20,298 nucleotides of DNA from Bacillota bacterium (GCA_021848765.1 JAJZTU010000024.1:1-20298), one strand, 5' to 3'; positions 7,963-16,525 are shown, counted from the stretch's first letter. Notes: generated by a model from the letters alone, not told the origin. Program-made: numbers and translations.

Positions 7963-7980
7963 TAAGCAGGTGAGCAACCA

Positions 7981-8778
7981 ATGCAATTCATGCCGGTGAT
8001 TATCAGTCTTGCCCTTGCCGCGCTAACGATTTTGGCAGGAGATACCCTTTGGGGAACCCGGGTCACCGGAAATGTCAAGATAAGTGTGGCCAACTATCTC
8101 CGGGAATTGGAGGGAAGGCGGACGGAGCAACCGCAAATCAAAGTAATAGTAGGGTATTTGCGCAGGTTGTTAAGGAACCCCGCTTTCAGGTTAAGAGCAG
8201 GCCGTAAAAGGCGTATGGAGTTACTAAACTGGCAGCTAAAGGATGCTCTTTACTCGCTGGCCGCATCCCTCAAGGCAGGCTGCTCATTACCCACTGCTTT
8301 GGAGCGTTCCCTGACCGACCTGAAGAGGTTACTGGCCAACGAACGGGAAACTCCTATTCTTGATGAAATGACTGCTTTGGTCCAGAGCCTTCACCTGGGG
8401 GATTCTGTGGAGAACACCCTGCTGGAGTTTAGTGACCGGGTACAACTTGAGGATGTACATGACCTTGTTAACGGTATTCTCATCACCAGGAGTAAGGGGG
8501 GCAATCTGGCCGAGATTATGGAGGCCATTGCCCAGACCATCACAGAAAAAATCGAGGTTAAACAGGAAATCAGAGTATTGACAGCCGGTAAGATCATGGA
8601 GGCACGCTGCTTAGGGACTCTACCCCTAATCATGTTACTAATCTTGTCATTAACTTCCCCGGAGTATATGGCTCCCCTATACGAAACCTTAGCAGGACGG
8701 GCAATGCTGGTTACCGGATTGTTACTAATGCTGGCAGGCTTTGTGGTTGCTCAGAAAATTACCCGAATTGATGTTTAA
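7981..8778 (+). CDS. tadB: TadB-like inner-membrane platform protein
   Basis: 265 residues from ATG 7981, with AGGTGAG about 6-12 bases upstream. An N-terminal membrane helix (residues 3-22) is followed by a basic cytoplasmic stretch, then a type II secretion F (T2SSF) domain: L-K-D-A-L-Y-S-L-A-A-S-L-K-A-G and the L-P-T-A-L-E-R motif typical of TadB. Two C-terminal membrane helices follow (about 209-228 and 240-260). TadB and TadC form the membrane platform that couples CpaF ATP hydrolysis to pilin insertion. It is somewhat shorter than the ~300 residues common for TadB, the loss being in the N-terminal membrane region, where one helix rather than two is seen. Confidence 0.87.
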   Translation: MQFMPVIISLALAALTILAGDTLWGTRVTGNVKISVANYLRELEGRRTEQPQIKVIVGYLRRLLRNPAFRLRAGRKRRMELLNWQLKDALYSLAASLKAGCSLPTALERSLTDLKRLLANERETPILDEMTALVQSLHLGDSVENTLLEFSDRVQLEDVHDLVNGILITRSKGGNLAEIMEAIAQTITEKIEVKQEIRVLTAGKIMEARCLGTLPLIMLLILSLTSPEYMAPLYETLAGRAMLVTGLLLMLAGFVVAQKITRIDV

Positions 8779-8803
8779 CCCTGTCAGTCACGAAGGAGGA
8801 TTT

Positions 8804-9721
8804 ATGGTTTTAGCCTGGATAGCGGGTGGAATGTTTTTGCTTGTGGTAGTGGTCTTATTTCCTCAGGATTTTGACTACGGGCCTCAAAGGGGCCAATTGG
8901 AGGAAACTATGAAAATACTGGACCAGAGAGAGAATGCTGGTTCTGCAAAAAGTGAAAGTACCTTGTATCATCGCTACTGCAAGGCCAGAATCCTGGGAAT
9001 TCAGCACTTGTTAGAGAAATGGCTGCCCAACGAGGATTCCCACGTATTAAAACAAAGTTTGATTCAGGCCGGACTGGACAGGAAATTTAGCCTGCAAGAC
9101 TTCAGGGGTTTGAAGCTTGCCTGTGCTCTACTTGCAGTTGGCTATGTTTTGCTCCTTATAGTGGCTGAACCTTCAATCAAAAACCTGCTTATCGGGGTAA
9201 GCATTATTTGGTTGGCCTTCAGGATACCTGATGAATGGCTAAAACGCCGGGCAAAGCGCAGGAAAGCCGCTATTGCCCGTGAACTTCCCGTATTCCTAAA
9301 TACCTTGGCAATTGTCACAGAGGCCGGACTTAATCTGGTTCCCGCCATCCAAGAGGTTTGCCAACGCGGGCGGGGAGTGTTGGTAGAAGAATTAAGGTTG
9401 GCGCTGCGGGAGGTGGCCATGGGACAGGCACAAGGGGCAGCTTTCACTGCTATGGCCCAGCGCTGTGGGGAGCCGGAACTTGCCAAGTTTGTCTCTATTC
9501 TGGTCCAGGGTTTGGAAAAGGGCAGCTCTGGGGTGGTAAAGATCTTAAAAAGCCAGGCCAGGGAGAGTTGGCTTAACCGCCGGAAGCATGCGGAGGAACT
9601 GGGACAAAAAGCATCCTTTAAGTTGTTTGTGCCCTTGTTGATTTTTTTCTTTCCGGCAATGACCATGTTTGTATTGGGTCCTGCCTTGCTGACCCTGGTT
9701 AAACATTTTATCAATTTTTGA
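8804..9721 (+). CDS. tadC: TadC-like inner-membrane platform protein
   Basis: 305 residues. ATG 8804 is chosen because AAGGAGG lies 5 bases upstream; the frame is open back to GTG 8741 but that would overlap tadB and has no ribosome site. An N-terminal membrane helix (2-20), two helices near 108-145, a T2SSF domain (E-L-P-V-F-L-N-T-L-A-I-V-T-E-A-G-L-N then L-A-K-F-V-S-I-L-V-Q-G-L-E-K-G) and a C-terminal helix (about 275-296) match TadC. It works with TadB as the second half of the assembly platform. Confidence 0.87.
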   Translation: MVLAWIAGGMFLLVVVVLFPQDFDYGPQRGQLEETMKILDQRENAGSAKSESTLYHRYCKARILGIQHLLEKWLPNEDSHVLKQSLIQAGLDRKFSLQDFRGLKLACALLAVGYVLLLIVAEPSIKNLLIGVSIIWLAFRIPDEWLKRRAKRRKAAIARELPVFLNTLAIVTEAGLNLVPAIQEVCQRGRGVLVEELRLALREVAMGQAQGAAFTAMAQRCGEPELAKFVSILVQGLEKGSSGVVKILKSQARESWLNRRKHAEELGQKASFKLFVPLLIFFFPAMTMFVLGPALLTLVKHFINF

Positions 9722-9739
9722 GGAAAGGGGGGAAGAAGA

Positions 9740-9910
9740 GTGCTGAAAACAATTACAAGGCTGATCCGGGAGGAGGACGGCCAAGCCCTCAGTGAGTATG
9801 GAGTAATAATTGCCTTGGTTGCCCTGGCTTCAGTGGGAATGTTGACCATGCTCAGTGGGGCATTGAAAACTGTATTTCAAAAGATCAAAGCGGTATTGAG
9901 CGAAGTTTAA
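9740..9910 (+). CDS. flp: Flp-type prepilin, 56 aa
   Basis: GTG 9740 follows AGGAAAGGGGGGAAGAAGA. The product has a short basic leader ending E-E-D-G (G14), then Q-A-L-S-E-Y and a hydrophobic helix V-I-I-A-L-V-A-L-A. The peptidase cuts after G14, leaving Glu at +5 and Tyr at +6 of the mature pilin: the diagnostic Flp signature. The mature protein is about 42 residues, the usual size. It is the main structural subunit of the pilus built by the genes before it. The prepilin peptidase (TadV/CpaA) that must process it is not encoded in this window. Confidence 0.93.
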   Translation: MLKTITRLIREEDGQALSEYGVIIALVALASVGMLTMLSGALKTVFQKIKAVLSEV

Positions 9911-9937
9911 GCTTATCTGACAACGTCAGGGAAGGCA

Positions 9938-10366
9938 GTGGAAAAATTGGGTGGACACTTTTGGCACAGGCTGCGTGCTAACGAAGAAGGCCAGTCGGTG
10001 GTGGAATTTGCTTTGGTTTTACCCCTGTTTCTTGGGCTGGTAATGGCTTTAATTACCACCGCCCTGGTGGTATATTCCTACATTTTGGTGGTCAGCGGGG
10101 CAAACCAGGGCGCCCGGGTAGGAGCCCTTGAATATGGAATTAAGGCTGCCCATGCCAGGGAAAAATCAGTAGAGGCAGTGGAAAAGGTGCTCCGGGATGG
10201 GTTAAAACCCGGTACATATACCATTGTAATAGTACCCGGTGGCGACTTTGTCAGTGTGCGGGTACAGCATAACTTCAGAGTGAATTTACCCTTTGCTGAA
10301 AAACTCCTGGAACGTGGCAGTGTACCAATCAAGTACACTGCCACCTATAAGCTTGAAAAATGGTGA
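9938..10366 (+). CDS. tadE: TadE-like minor pseudopilin
   Basis: 142 residues from GTG 9938 (GGAAGG 6 bases upstream). The N-terminus has E-E-G-Q-S-V-V-E-F-A-L-V-L-P: cleavage after G18 would leave Glu at +5, as in TadE pseudopilins processed by the prepilin peptidase. A single membrane helix (about 24-50) is followed by a helix with N-Q-G-A-R-V-G-A-L-E-Y-G, then a beta-rich C-terminus. TadE proteins act as minor pilus or assembly components. It follows flp by 27 bases. Confidence 0.88.
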   Translation: MEKLGGHFWHRLRANEEGQSVVEFALVLPLFLGLVMALITTALVVYSYILVVSGANQGARVGALEYGIKAAHAREKSVEAVEKVLRDGLKPGTYTIVIVPGGDFVSVRVQHNFRVNLPFAEKLLERGSVPIKYTATYKLEKW

Positions 10367-10405
10367 TAAGAATACAGTTAAAAAATCTTGACAGGTGCAG
10401 TTGAT

Positions 10406-10939
10406 ATGGATGTTAATAGTATAACGCGCTGGCAGGCTGATCAACGGGGTTATATAGCAATAGTTACCCTGATGCTAATTCCGGTATTTTTGCTACTGGC
10501 AGCCCTGGTTATCGACACTGGATATCTTTTAGCCCAAAAGTCGGAAATACAGGGTATTGCCGATGCCTTGGCCCTAGCTTCCGCCACCGGAGTATACAGG
10601 AAGGTAGTGGAAGTAGAGCAGATAGGGCCAAATAAGCCGGCAGAGCGCTGGGATTGGTTTGTTAACCCAAAGCGGGCCGGGCAAGAAGCTAATCATTTCC
10701 TGGGCTATATCATGGGTGACCGTGAGGAAGACGGCCTGAGCAACCATCGGAGTAAAGTTACAGTTGAAGAAATTAGCATTGATGCAACTGAAAAACAGGT
10801 TAGGGTGGTGGTTAAAGCGCAAGCCCGCTCAGGACTTTTGCAGTGGCGCGGCAAACGCTATATATACGCTACGGCATCGGCAGGATTAAACACCGGTGGA
10901 GGGGCTAAGCCTGTCCCACGGGTGGATGCCTTACCATGA
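10406..10939 (+). CDS. TadG/Tad-domain secreted pilus-associated protein
   Basis: About 177 residues. ATG 10406 is preferred, with AGGTG about 9 bases upstream; an in-frame TTG at 10388 would add six residues. After a short charged leader (D-Q-R-G-Y-I-A-I-V-T) there is one hydrophobic helix (about 17-38, with A-A-L-V-I-D-T-G-Y) and the Q-K-S-E-I-Q-G-I-A-D-A-L-A-L-A-S-A motif, the classic Tad-domain (TadE/G-like) N-terminal signature. The C-terminal part is beta-rich and ends in a Gly/Pro-rich tail. It is far shorter than true TadG and lacks a von Willebrand A domain. Last gene of the canonical locus; it may be a minor pilin or an anchor for the pilus base. Confidence 0.83.
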   Translation: MDVNSITRWQADQRGYIAIVTLMLIPVFLLLAALVIDTGYLLAQKSEIQGIADALALASATGVYRKVVEVEQIGPNKPAERWDWFVNPKRAGQEANHFLGYIMGDREEDGLSNHRSKVTVEEISIDATEKQVRVVVKAQARSGLLQWRGKRYIYATASAGLNTGGGAKPVPRVDALP

Positions 10940-11004
10940 CCACGATTAAACAGTAGAACTCCGTTATCGGAATGACTTAATATCCTCAAACAGGAGGGCT
11001 TAAT

Positions 11005-11670
11005 TTGAAAAGATACCTAAATAGTATTGTCTCCATCAGTTTAATCCTTGGGGCTATTGGTGCAGTTATCCTATGGGAAGCTTACCTGGATGATCTGATT
11101 AACACTAAAGAAGTGGTGGTTGCTACCACAACACTGGAGAAAAATGCTGTCATCGGAAAAGCTGATGTTAAGCTGGCCAGAATCCCCATAGACCAGGTTC
11201 CCGAAAACGCTATTACCGACCCTAATAAAACGATAGGAAAGGAAACAGCTTTTATTATCCGGAAAGGGCAACAAATAGTCACCGATACTATTGATTTTGA
11301 AGGTATTGTGCCAAACAGCGATCAGGTAATAGTACCCATTCCAAAAGAATGGTTGGTAACAGTTCCGGGGTCGCTGAGAAGAAAAGATAAAGTAAATATC
11401 TACGAAGTTCCCAATAAAGAATTAGCCCACAAAATAACCGCCGATTTTACAGGCTTGGCAGGTAATAATAAACCAACTATCAGCAATGTTACGGTGGCCT
11501 ATGCCAAAGACCCATCAAACCAGGAAGTAAAGCCGGCTGAGCAGAGTAAACTACGGATTGATGCCACCGGCACCATCAGTGACCTGGAATTGGTCCTGAC
11601 TGACGAACAGTTAAACAGCTTGAAGCTTAAGGCTTTGGAAGGTTATAAGTTCATTGTTGCTTATAAATAA
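11005..11670 (+). CDS. second SAF-domain CpaB-like protein (divergent locus)
   Basis: 221 residues from TTG 11005, with AGGAGGG 7 bases upstream. One N-terminal membrane helix (about 8-25), then a SAF domain (residues ~36-95: V-V-V-A-T-T-T-L-E-K-N-A-V-I-G, K-G-Q-Q-I-V-T-D) and a beta-rich C-terminus with L-V-L-T-D-E-Q-L-N-S-L-K-L-K-A that matches in form the end of CpaB. It differs strongly from the cpaB product at 4850. First gene of the second locus, only 65 bases after the first locus, and no terminator is visible in that gap. Confidence 0.75.
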   Translation: MKRYLNSIVSISLILGAIGAVILWEAYLDDLINTKEVVVATTTLEKNAVIGKADVKLARIPIDQVPENAITDPNKTIGKETAFIIRKGQQIVTDTIDFEGIVPNSDQVIVPIPKEWLVTVPGSLRRKDKVNIYEVPNKELAHKITADFTGLAGNNKPTISNVTVAYAKDPSNQEVKPAEQSKLRIDATGTISDLELVLTDEQLNSLKLKALEGYKFIVAYK

Positions 11671-11682
11671 GGGGGGTTCTCC

Positions 11683-12861
11683 ATGAAGCTGTTATTGATT
11701 GTAAATGATGCTGAATTAGTGAACAGTGTTCATTCATCCCAGCTCTTTTCCGAAGTTCAGGTGCGGCACGACATATACAGCGTAGACGATGCTGTTTCCG
11801 TTAATTACAAGGTGGTCCTGATTTCAGATAGGATAGTTGATTTGGAACTATTGCCTTATATGAGGGAGAAGTTTAGAGAGCAGACACTTTTTTACGTACT
11901 TAGTGAGAAATCATCTTTGCGCGTATCTCAGCAAATTGAACCGGTGGCCCATGCGCAAGACATCAACATTATTTATCCGACACAAACACACTCACAAATA
12001 ATCAGGCATATGGAAACCATTCTAAAGCCGGGAGATAATGCGGACAAATATAGGGTAGTAGCCTTTTATGGCACTCACCCTCAGGTTGGAGTTACAAGTA
12101 CTGTCATGTCAATGGCTTCCCGGATCGGGAGTTTAACCGGTACTAAAATTGGTGTTCTTGGGCTTAACCCTTGGAACCCGGGTGATTATTTCTTCCAGTA
12201 CAATGGAAATTATTTGGATGAACTTAGTACCCAATTAGCTAACAAGGTTTTAACTCCTTCCCAGCTCTTTAATAGCATGGGTAGCTGCAATTCATTTTAT
12301 TATCTGGCCGGAAACAGGAGCATTAAAAAACAATTTAAGTATTACGCAGAAGAAGTCCGTTTTTTAATTGATCTGGCTAAAGAGGTATTTGAGCTTGTAT
12401 TAATTGATGCAGGCGCCCATTTTGATAATGCCCTAAGCCTACAGGCTTTAGCCAATTCAGATGTTAATTTTCTGATCACTAATCAACAGGGGTGGGGACA
12501 CAGGTTTTGGACATACTCCTTTGAGCAGATTATTGAGCCACTTGGTTTTAAAAAATCGGATTTTCTTTTGATTCTAAATAAATATCAAGAGTCCGCCCAA
12601 TTACTGACTGCGAAACAAATAGCCCAAGAGTACGGCCTACCGTTAGTGCGTTATATTACCGACCTGGGCCATCCGGGTATTTTAGCAGAGCGGGAAAAAT
12701 TCCTTTTGTTGGATTATAAAGACCCGGAATATGATAAAGATATTAATTCTCTTGCTCAAACTTTAATCAAATTATATTCTTTACCGCTTATTCCCAAGCT
12801 AACTGCTGAAACACCTAAAAAGAGTATTTTTTACAGGTTGTTCGGTGTCAAGGGGGCCTAA
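11683..12861 (+). CDS. CpaE/TadZ-like protein with degenerate Walker A
   Basis: 392 residues from ATG 11683 (AGGGGGG about 9 bases upstream). Residues 1-110 form an alternating beta/alpha region like the pseudo-receiver domain of CpaE. From ~125 there is a MinD/ParA-like fold: a hydrophobic strand, then the P-loop position reads H-P-Q-V-G-V-T-S (132-139) where K-G-G-x-G-K-[ST]-[ST] is expected, so both lysines (signature and P-loop) are absent. The Walker B-like V-L-I-D-A-G-A-H strand remains. TadZ/CpaE proteins with atypical Walker boxes exist, so this is probably a structural or localisation protein rather than an active ATPase. The gene stands where cpaE stands in the first locus, 12 bases after the SAF gene. 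Confidence 0.75.
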   Translation: MKLLLIVNDAELVNSVHSSQLFSEVQVRHDIYSVDDAVSVNYKVVLISDRIVDLELLPYMREKFREQTLFYVLSEKSSLRVSQQIEPVAHAQDINIIYPTQTHSQIIRHMETILKPGDNADKYRVVAFYGTHPQVGVTSTVMSMASRIGSLTGTKIGVLGLNPWNPGDYFFQYNGNYLDELSTQLANKVLTPSQLFNSMGSCNSFYYLAGNRSIKKQFKYYAEEVRFLIDLAKEVFELVLIDAGAHFDNALSLQALANSDVNFLITNQQGWGHRFWTYSFEQIIEPLGFKKSDFLLILNKYQESAQLLTAKQIAQEYGLPLVRYITDLGHPGILAEREKFLLLDYKDPEYDKDINSLAQTLIKLYSLPLIPKLTAETPKKSIFYRLFGVKGA

Positions 12862-12863
12862 TA

Positions 12864-14330
12864 ATGCCAATCACAATTACAGAGGAAGATATCTTAGAAC
12901 GACAAAAATTTGATGTCGGTGAGTTTATAGCTGCAAAACGGAAAAAACCGGAGATTGAAGAGGATTTATCGAAAAAAGTTATTACCCATAGAGAAGCCGG
13001 CGCTTTTCAAGAAGTATGCCGGGCGGTTTTTCAATACTATGAGCAGCAGTATGAAAAAGGGGAAAGCGCCAACGCCGATGCTGAAAAGCGGATTGAATTA
13101 CAGCATCAGGCCATAATTGGCGACCCCAAGGCTGTTAAATATATGAAGGATGAAATACTTGATTTTCTCCGGAGTAATAACCTAACCAATACCCCACACC
13201 CACAATATTATGATGATCTCACTGATGCTATTTTTCATGAGCTTTATGGTTTAGGGCCATTAGCTACCTGGCAGAAATACCCTAAAAGTCAATCCGCACA
13301 AATTATTGGTACGAGAATTTATTATGATGATGGGGTTAAACAGTTACGGCCGGAACGGTTTGAAAGTATTGAAAGAGTGGAGGGGGTTGTCAGGGCTCTC
13401 ACTATGAAGGACTCCCGGTCGTGTATCAATGATTATATGCCGGAACTTGAACTTGATATGTACGATGGTACCAGGGTATCAATTATGATTCCTCCCCGGG
13501 TAAAACAACATACTATTACCTTCCGGCGGTTTGTAGTTAAAAACTTCTCCTTAGCGCACCAGGTAGAGTTAGGGACTATTCCGGAAGAAGCAATTCCTGT
13601 GATCAGAGCATTAGCCAAGACCAGGCCTAATACCGTTATAGCCGGACCGGTCCGGTCCGGAAAATCCACCTTGATGACAACCTTAAAAAGCGAAAGAAAT
13701 CCTGCGGATACAGTTGTTTGTATCGAAAACCACTTTGAATTAGCTTGGTCGCAGCATTTTCCCAACCAACCGATTATTGAGATTCAGTCAATGGGACATG
13801 ATTTACATAAAATTTTTCCCTACACACTCCGCCAAGACCCCACTTGGGGAGCTTTGGGAGAGGTCAGGGAAAGGGAAGCCGAATGTGCTTTATTACTCTG
13901 TGAACGCGGCAGCAGCGGCCTTTTATGTACCTACCATCTGACAAGCCCTTGGAATATCCCCGGCCAATGGGCCAGGCTCACCATGCAAATATCTCCTAAT
14001 CGTACTTACCAATCAGAAGTTATCCGGATTGCTGAAAATATTGATTTTATTATAGTGATGGAAGAACTTGAGAATAGCAATTACAAGAGGGTTACTTCGG
14101 TAGTTGAGGTTGTCCTCGACCCCTATTCCCTTGAGGTCAGTACCCATGAAATCATGAGGTATGACCGGAATACGGATACTTGGTCATATAAATGTGATTT
14201 AAGCCAAGGGTTAATTAATAAAATGCGTAAATATGATTCCAGACAAACCGATATACTCATCGATACATTAAAGGCTCTGGAATCGAAAAAACCAATTACA
14301 GGAGCAACAATAGTCAGTATAAGGGTTTAG
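12864..14330 (+). CDS. divergent CpaF/TadA-like secretion ATPase
   Basis: 488 residues; ATG 12864 lies 2 bases after the previous stop, with AAGGGGG upstream. The N-terminal ~170 residues are charged, helical and unlike standard CpaF. The core keeps D-G-T-R-V-S-I-M-I, I-T-F-R-R-F, Walker A GPVRSGKST (261-269, lysine 267), GEVR (332-335) and a His box (C-T-Y-H-L-T-S). The glycines around these motifs differ from normal CpaF: GPVRSGK instead of GGTGSGK, and GEVREREAE instead of GEVRGGEAL. It should therefore be an active GspE-superfamily ATPase driving the second platform, but of a distinct subfamily. The neighbours repeat the cpaE-cpaF-tadB-tadC order. Confidence 0.82.
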   Translation: MPITITEEDILERQKFDVGEFIAAKRKKPEIEEDLSKKVITHREAGAFQEVCRAVFQYYEQQYEKGESANADAEKRIELQHQAIIGDPKAVKYMKDEILDFLRSNNLTNTPHPQYYDDLTDAIFHELYGLGPLATWQKYPKSQSAQIIGTRIYYDDGVKQLRPERFESIERVEGVVRALTMKDSRSCINDYMPELELDMYDGTRVSIMIPPRVKQHTITFRRFVVKNFSLAHQVELGTIPEEAIPVIRALAKTRPNTVIAGPVRSGKSTLMTTLKSERNPADTVVCIENHFELAWSQHFPNQPIIEIQSMGHDLHKIFPYTLRQDPTWGALGEVREREAECALLLCERGSSGLLCTYHLTSPWNIPGQWARLTMQISPNRTYQSEVIRIAENIDFIIVMEELENSNYKRVTSVVEVVLDPYSLEVSTHEIMRYDRNTDTWSYKCDLSQGLINKMRKYDSRQTDILIDTLKALESKKPITGATIVSIRV

Positions 14331-14335
14331 TCATA

Positions 14336-14386
14336 GCTTCTGTTTAGTCCCTGCTTCTATTTAGTCCCTGCTTCTATATCGTTTCT
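14336..14386. repeat. 17-bp tandem repeat in an intergenic gap
   Basis: Two nearly identical 17-base units (14336-14352 and 14353-14369; one difference, unit form GCTTCTATTTAGTCCCT) are followed by a degenerate third (14370-14386). A partial copy, TTTAGTC, overlaps the stop of the CpaF-like gene (14326-14332). The block fills most of the 87-base gap before the TadB-like gene and contains no hairpin. Confidence 0.8.
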
Positions 14387-14417
14387 GTAGACTGCTAAAA
14401 GTCAGGGGGGAGCTTGC

Positions 14418-15386
14418 TTGTTGCGACTTGCCATGGAAATTATCTACAAGAGCATAATTTATTCCGCGTTTCTCCTGGGGTTTTCCCGATTGGTATTGCC
14501 TTATCTTTTACCGGTAATTAATGAGCAGATTAAAAATTACCGGCACTATGCAAGATTAAGAAGATTAAAAGTCAAAGAAATAACTGAGGGAAGAAGAAGA
14601 TATCCACTGTATAGACATCTTGAATTGCTGTTCCAAAGCACTTTCCCCTGGTTTAATGACAGTACGGTTGTCAGCTTTATCGTAATAACTTTAGCATTGG
14701 CCGCAGTAAGCTGTTCACTTTTAGTTAGATTCACCTCTAAGCCGTGGTTTAGTGTATTGCTGGGAATCCTCATAGGCTTAATTCCTTATCTTTTATTGCG
14801 GATGCGCCTTTACTTAATCCGGTCTGATACCAGTTATGAACTAGTCCCGACAACATCACTATTTCTTGCCAAATACCGGGCGAATTCCAGGGATGTATAC
14901 CATGCCTTACTGGATTTAATTAAGGAACTGGACTCCGGAAGTTTAAAGCTGGCATTTATCAAGCTAACAAATGCGATTCAAAGTCATCGAAGCAAGGAGG
15001 AATTAGAACGTTCAGTAGAGCTGTTTGTATTTCAAATTCAAAACACTTGGGCTAAACAGCTTGGAATCCTGTTCATTAACGCAATTTGGGAGGGCATGAT
15101 TATAGAGAAAAGCCTGATTAACATTGTTCAAGATATGACAAGAGTACAACAAATTCTACAGGAGGAGCGGAGTAATAATAACGATGCAATTTTACTGGGA
15201 TTTTTCCCGCTGATTGCCTTTCCCCTTACCTGGTTATTTGTTGAGAAGTTAAGCGGTTTTGGTAAGGCTTTTCATTATCAGTTTAATACTCCCACAGGGT
15301 TAATAAGTTTCGCAGTTACCGCTCTCGCTTGTGTTTTAAGTTTAATTACAGCTTTATTGTTAAGAAAACCTAAAAATGACCTTTAG
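14418..15386 (+). CDS. divergent TadB-like platform protein
   Basis: 322 residues from TTG 14418, with GGGGGGAG 6 bases upstream. An N-terminal membrane helix, two helices near residues 78-125, a soluble helical T2SSF-like region (about 130-255) and two C-terminal helices (about 260-280 and 293-312) give the TadB topology. Sequence match to the tadB product at 7981 is faint by eye; the assignment rests on topology, length and position directly after the CpaF-like ATPase. Confidence 0.7.
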   Translation: MLRLAMEIIYKSIIYSAFLLGFSRLVLPYLLPVINEQIKNYRHYARLRRLKVKEITEGRRRYPLYRHLELLFQSTFPWFNDSTVVSFIVITLALAAVSCSLLVRFTSKPWFSVLLGILIGLIPYLLLRMRLYLIRSDTSYELVPTTSLFLAKYRANSRDVYHALLDLIKELDSGSLKLAFIKLTNAIQSHRSKEELERSVELFVFQIQNTWAKQLGILFINAIWEGMIIEKSLINIVQDMTRVQQILQEERSNNNDAILLGFFPLIAFPLTWLFVEKLSGFGKAFHYQFNTPTGLISFAVTALACVLSLITALLLRKPKNDL

Positions 15387-15404
15387 AAAATAGGTGATTT
15401 GCTT

Positions 15405-16283
15405 ATGAATTATAAATTTGTGGTCTACTTTTTCTATATGGTGATGATCATAGGTGCAGCATATATAATCTACGCCCAACCCTTCGATAACGGCAGACGC
15501 AGAATCCAAAGGCTGATTTTAACAGAAAAAATTAAGAAAGGGGCTAATAGATTCACAGCAGGTTTGAAGGAAGAACGTTTAGAAGTGAGTTTACGTAACG
15601 CAGGCTATCCCCTGGGCTTAAATTGTTTAAGCTTTCAGATTATCAGGCTGTCCATGCTTGTTGTGTGGTTAGTATCAATTTTCTCAGGGTGGCTTTTTTC
15701 AAGTAACCCTTTTCCCATGAACAGTTTTGCTTTCGCCTGCTTATTCTTCGTGTTCACTATACCGGTTAGAAATACGCCGTTTTCAATGTTGTTAGATAAG
15801 TTGGCGCAAAGTCACCTGCGGGAAAAAAATAAAGAGGTGTTTACACTCTACAGCATGATTGACAATGAATTTATTTCGAGCAATGGTTCTCCGTTGACCA
15901 TGTATTCGCTGTTAAATAAACTACAGCCCAACTTTTCTTCGATAAAGCCGGCTATCGGCAAAGCTATTTTGCTTTGGCGAAATGATCCTTCTTTGGCCTT
16001 AGATGCTTTTGCTAATGAGGTAGGGACTGCAGAAGCAAAGGACCTGGCAAATATATTAAAAAATGTTGATGCTACCGGTCCGGCCGAAGCTTTAGATATA
16101 TTACAAAATCGACGCGAGCAGTTTCTGACCATGCGTCATGAAATATATCGAAGATACCAAAAAAACAGGGGGGTGAGGGATTATGCCATAACCTTTGGAG
16201 CTTCACTTTTAGTGATGTTTAACATGCTAGTCTTATTTTATCAAGAATACAAGGAGATGATGCGGTTTCTAAATCAACATTGA
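15405..16283 (+). CDS. divergent TadC-like platform protein
   Basis: 292 residues. ATG 15405 is chosen with AGGTGA 7 bases upstream; the in-frame TTG at 15399 is too close to that site. It has an N-terminal membrane helix (about 4-22), a hairpin of helices near 75-115, a helical domain with E-V-F-T-L-Y-S-M-I-D-N-E and N-I-L-K-N-V-D-A-T-G (T2SSF-like), and a C-terminal helix (about 265-283). Together with the preceding gene it would form the membrane platform of the second machine. It follows after 18 bases. Confidence 0.68.
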   Translation: MNYKFVVYFFYMVMIIGAAYIIYAQPFDNGRRRIQRLILTEKIKKGANRFTAGLKEERLEVSLRNAGYPLGLNCLSFQIIRLSMLVVWLVSIFSGWLFSSNPFPMNSFAFACLFFVFTIPVRNTPFSMLLDKLAQSHLREKNKEVFTLYSMIDNEFISSNGSPLTMYSLLNKLQPNFSSIKPAIGKAILLWRNDPSLALDAFANEVGTAEAKDLANILKNVDATGPAEALDILQNRREQFLTMRHEIYRRYQKNRGVRDYAITFGASLLVMFNMLVLFYQEYKEMMRFLNQH

Positions 16284-16360
16284 AACATCATTACTGGAGA
16301 ACACTTTTTCTAAAGAAAAAAACCAAAAACCAGATTAATTAAGTAAGGGAGGAATTTTAC

Positions 16361-16525
16361 ATGAATAAGGTTGTGTCCGTCCTTTTATTGCTTTCTTTGA
16401 CGGCGTTCGCTGTCGGGAGTCTGATTTATGACGGGATATACAATGATATAAAAACTACTAAAGGCAAGACATCTTCTACAATCCAAAATAATTCTACTGT
16501 GCCTACCACTGCTAATAATCCTTAA
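16361..16525 (+). CDS. small exported or anchored protein, 54 aa, possible pilin-like subunit
   Basis: ATG 16361 follows a strong GGGAGGA site with 7 bases between. The product has a short basic start (M-N-K), a hydrophobic helix (about 4-22), a charged segment with Tyr and Asp, and a Ser/Thr/Asn-rich tail ending N-N-P. It has the size and place of a Flp pilin, right after the TadC-like gene, but lacks the G|xxxxEY site. It could be a structural subunit of the second system or a signal-peptide-bearing small protein. No family recognised. Confidence 0.6.
   Translation: MNKVVSVLLLLSLTAFAVGSLIYDGIYNDIKTTKGKTSSTIQNNSTVPTTANNP

Noticed and set aside
9142..9849. 235-aa minus-strand frame across tadC and flp
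   Set aside because: Shadow of tadC with Ser/Arg/Ala-rich composition and no start signals.
4850..10939. Reading the first locus as a type IV pilus or type II secretion system
   Set aside because: The Flp pilin site, CpaB, CpaE and the short TadB/TadC pair are specific to Tad; no PilM/N/O, PilT or GspG-like genes are present.
13642..13655. Perfect 14-base palindrome CCGGACCGGTCCGG
   Set aside because: It falls on the Walker A codons (G-P-V-R-S-G) of the CpaF-like gene; explained by those codons.
16293..16320. TTTTTCT-AA-AGAAAAA dyad before the 54-aa gene
   Set aside because: Purely A/T-rich 7-bp arms in an AT-rich gap; a weak stem expected by chance and not terminator-like.
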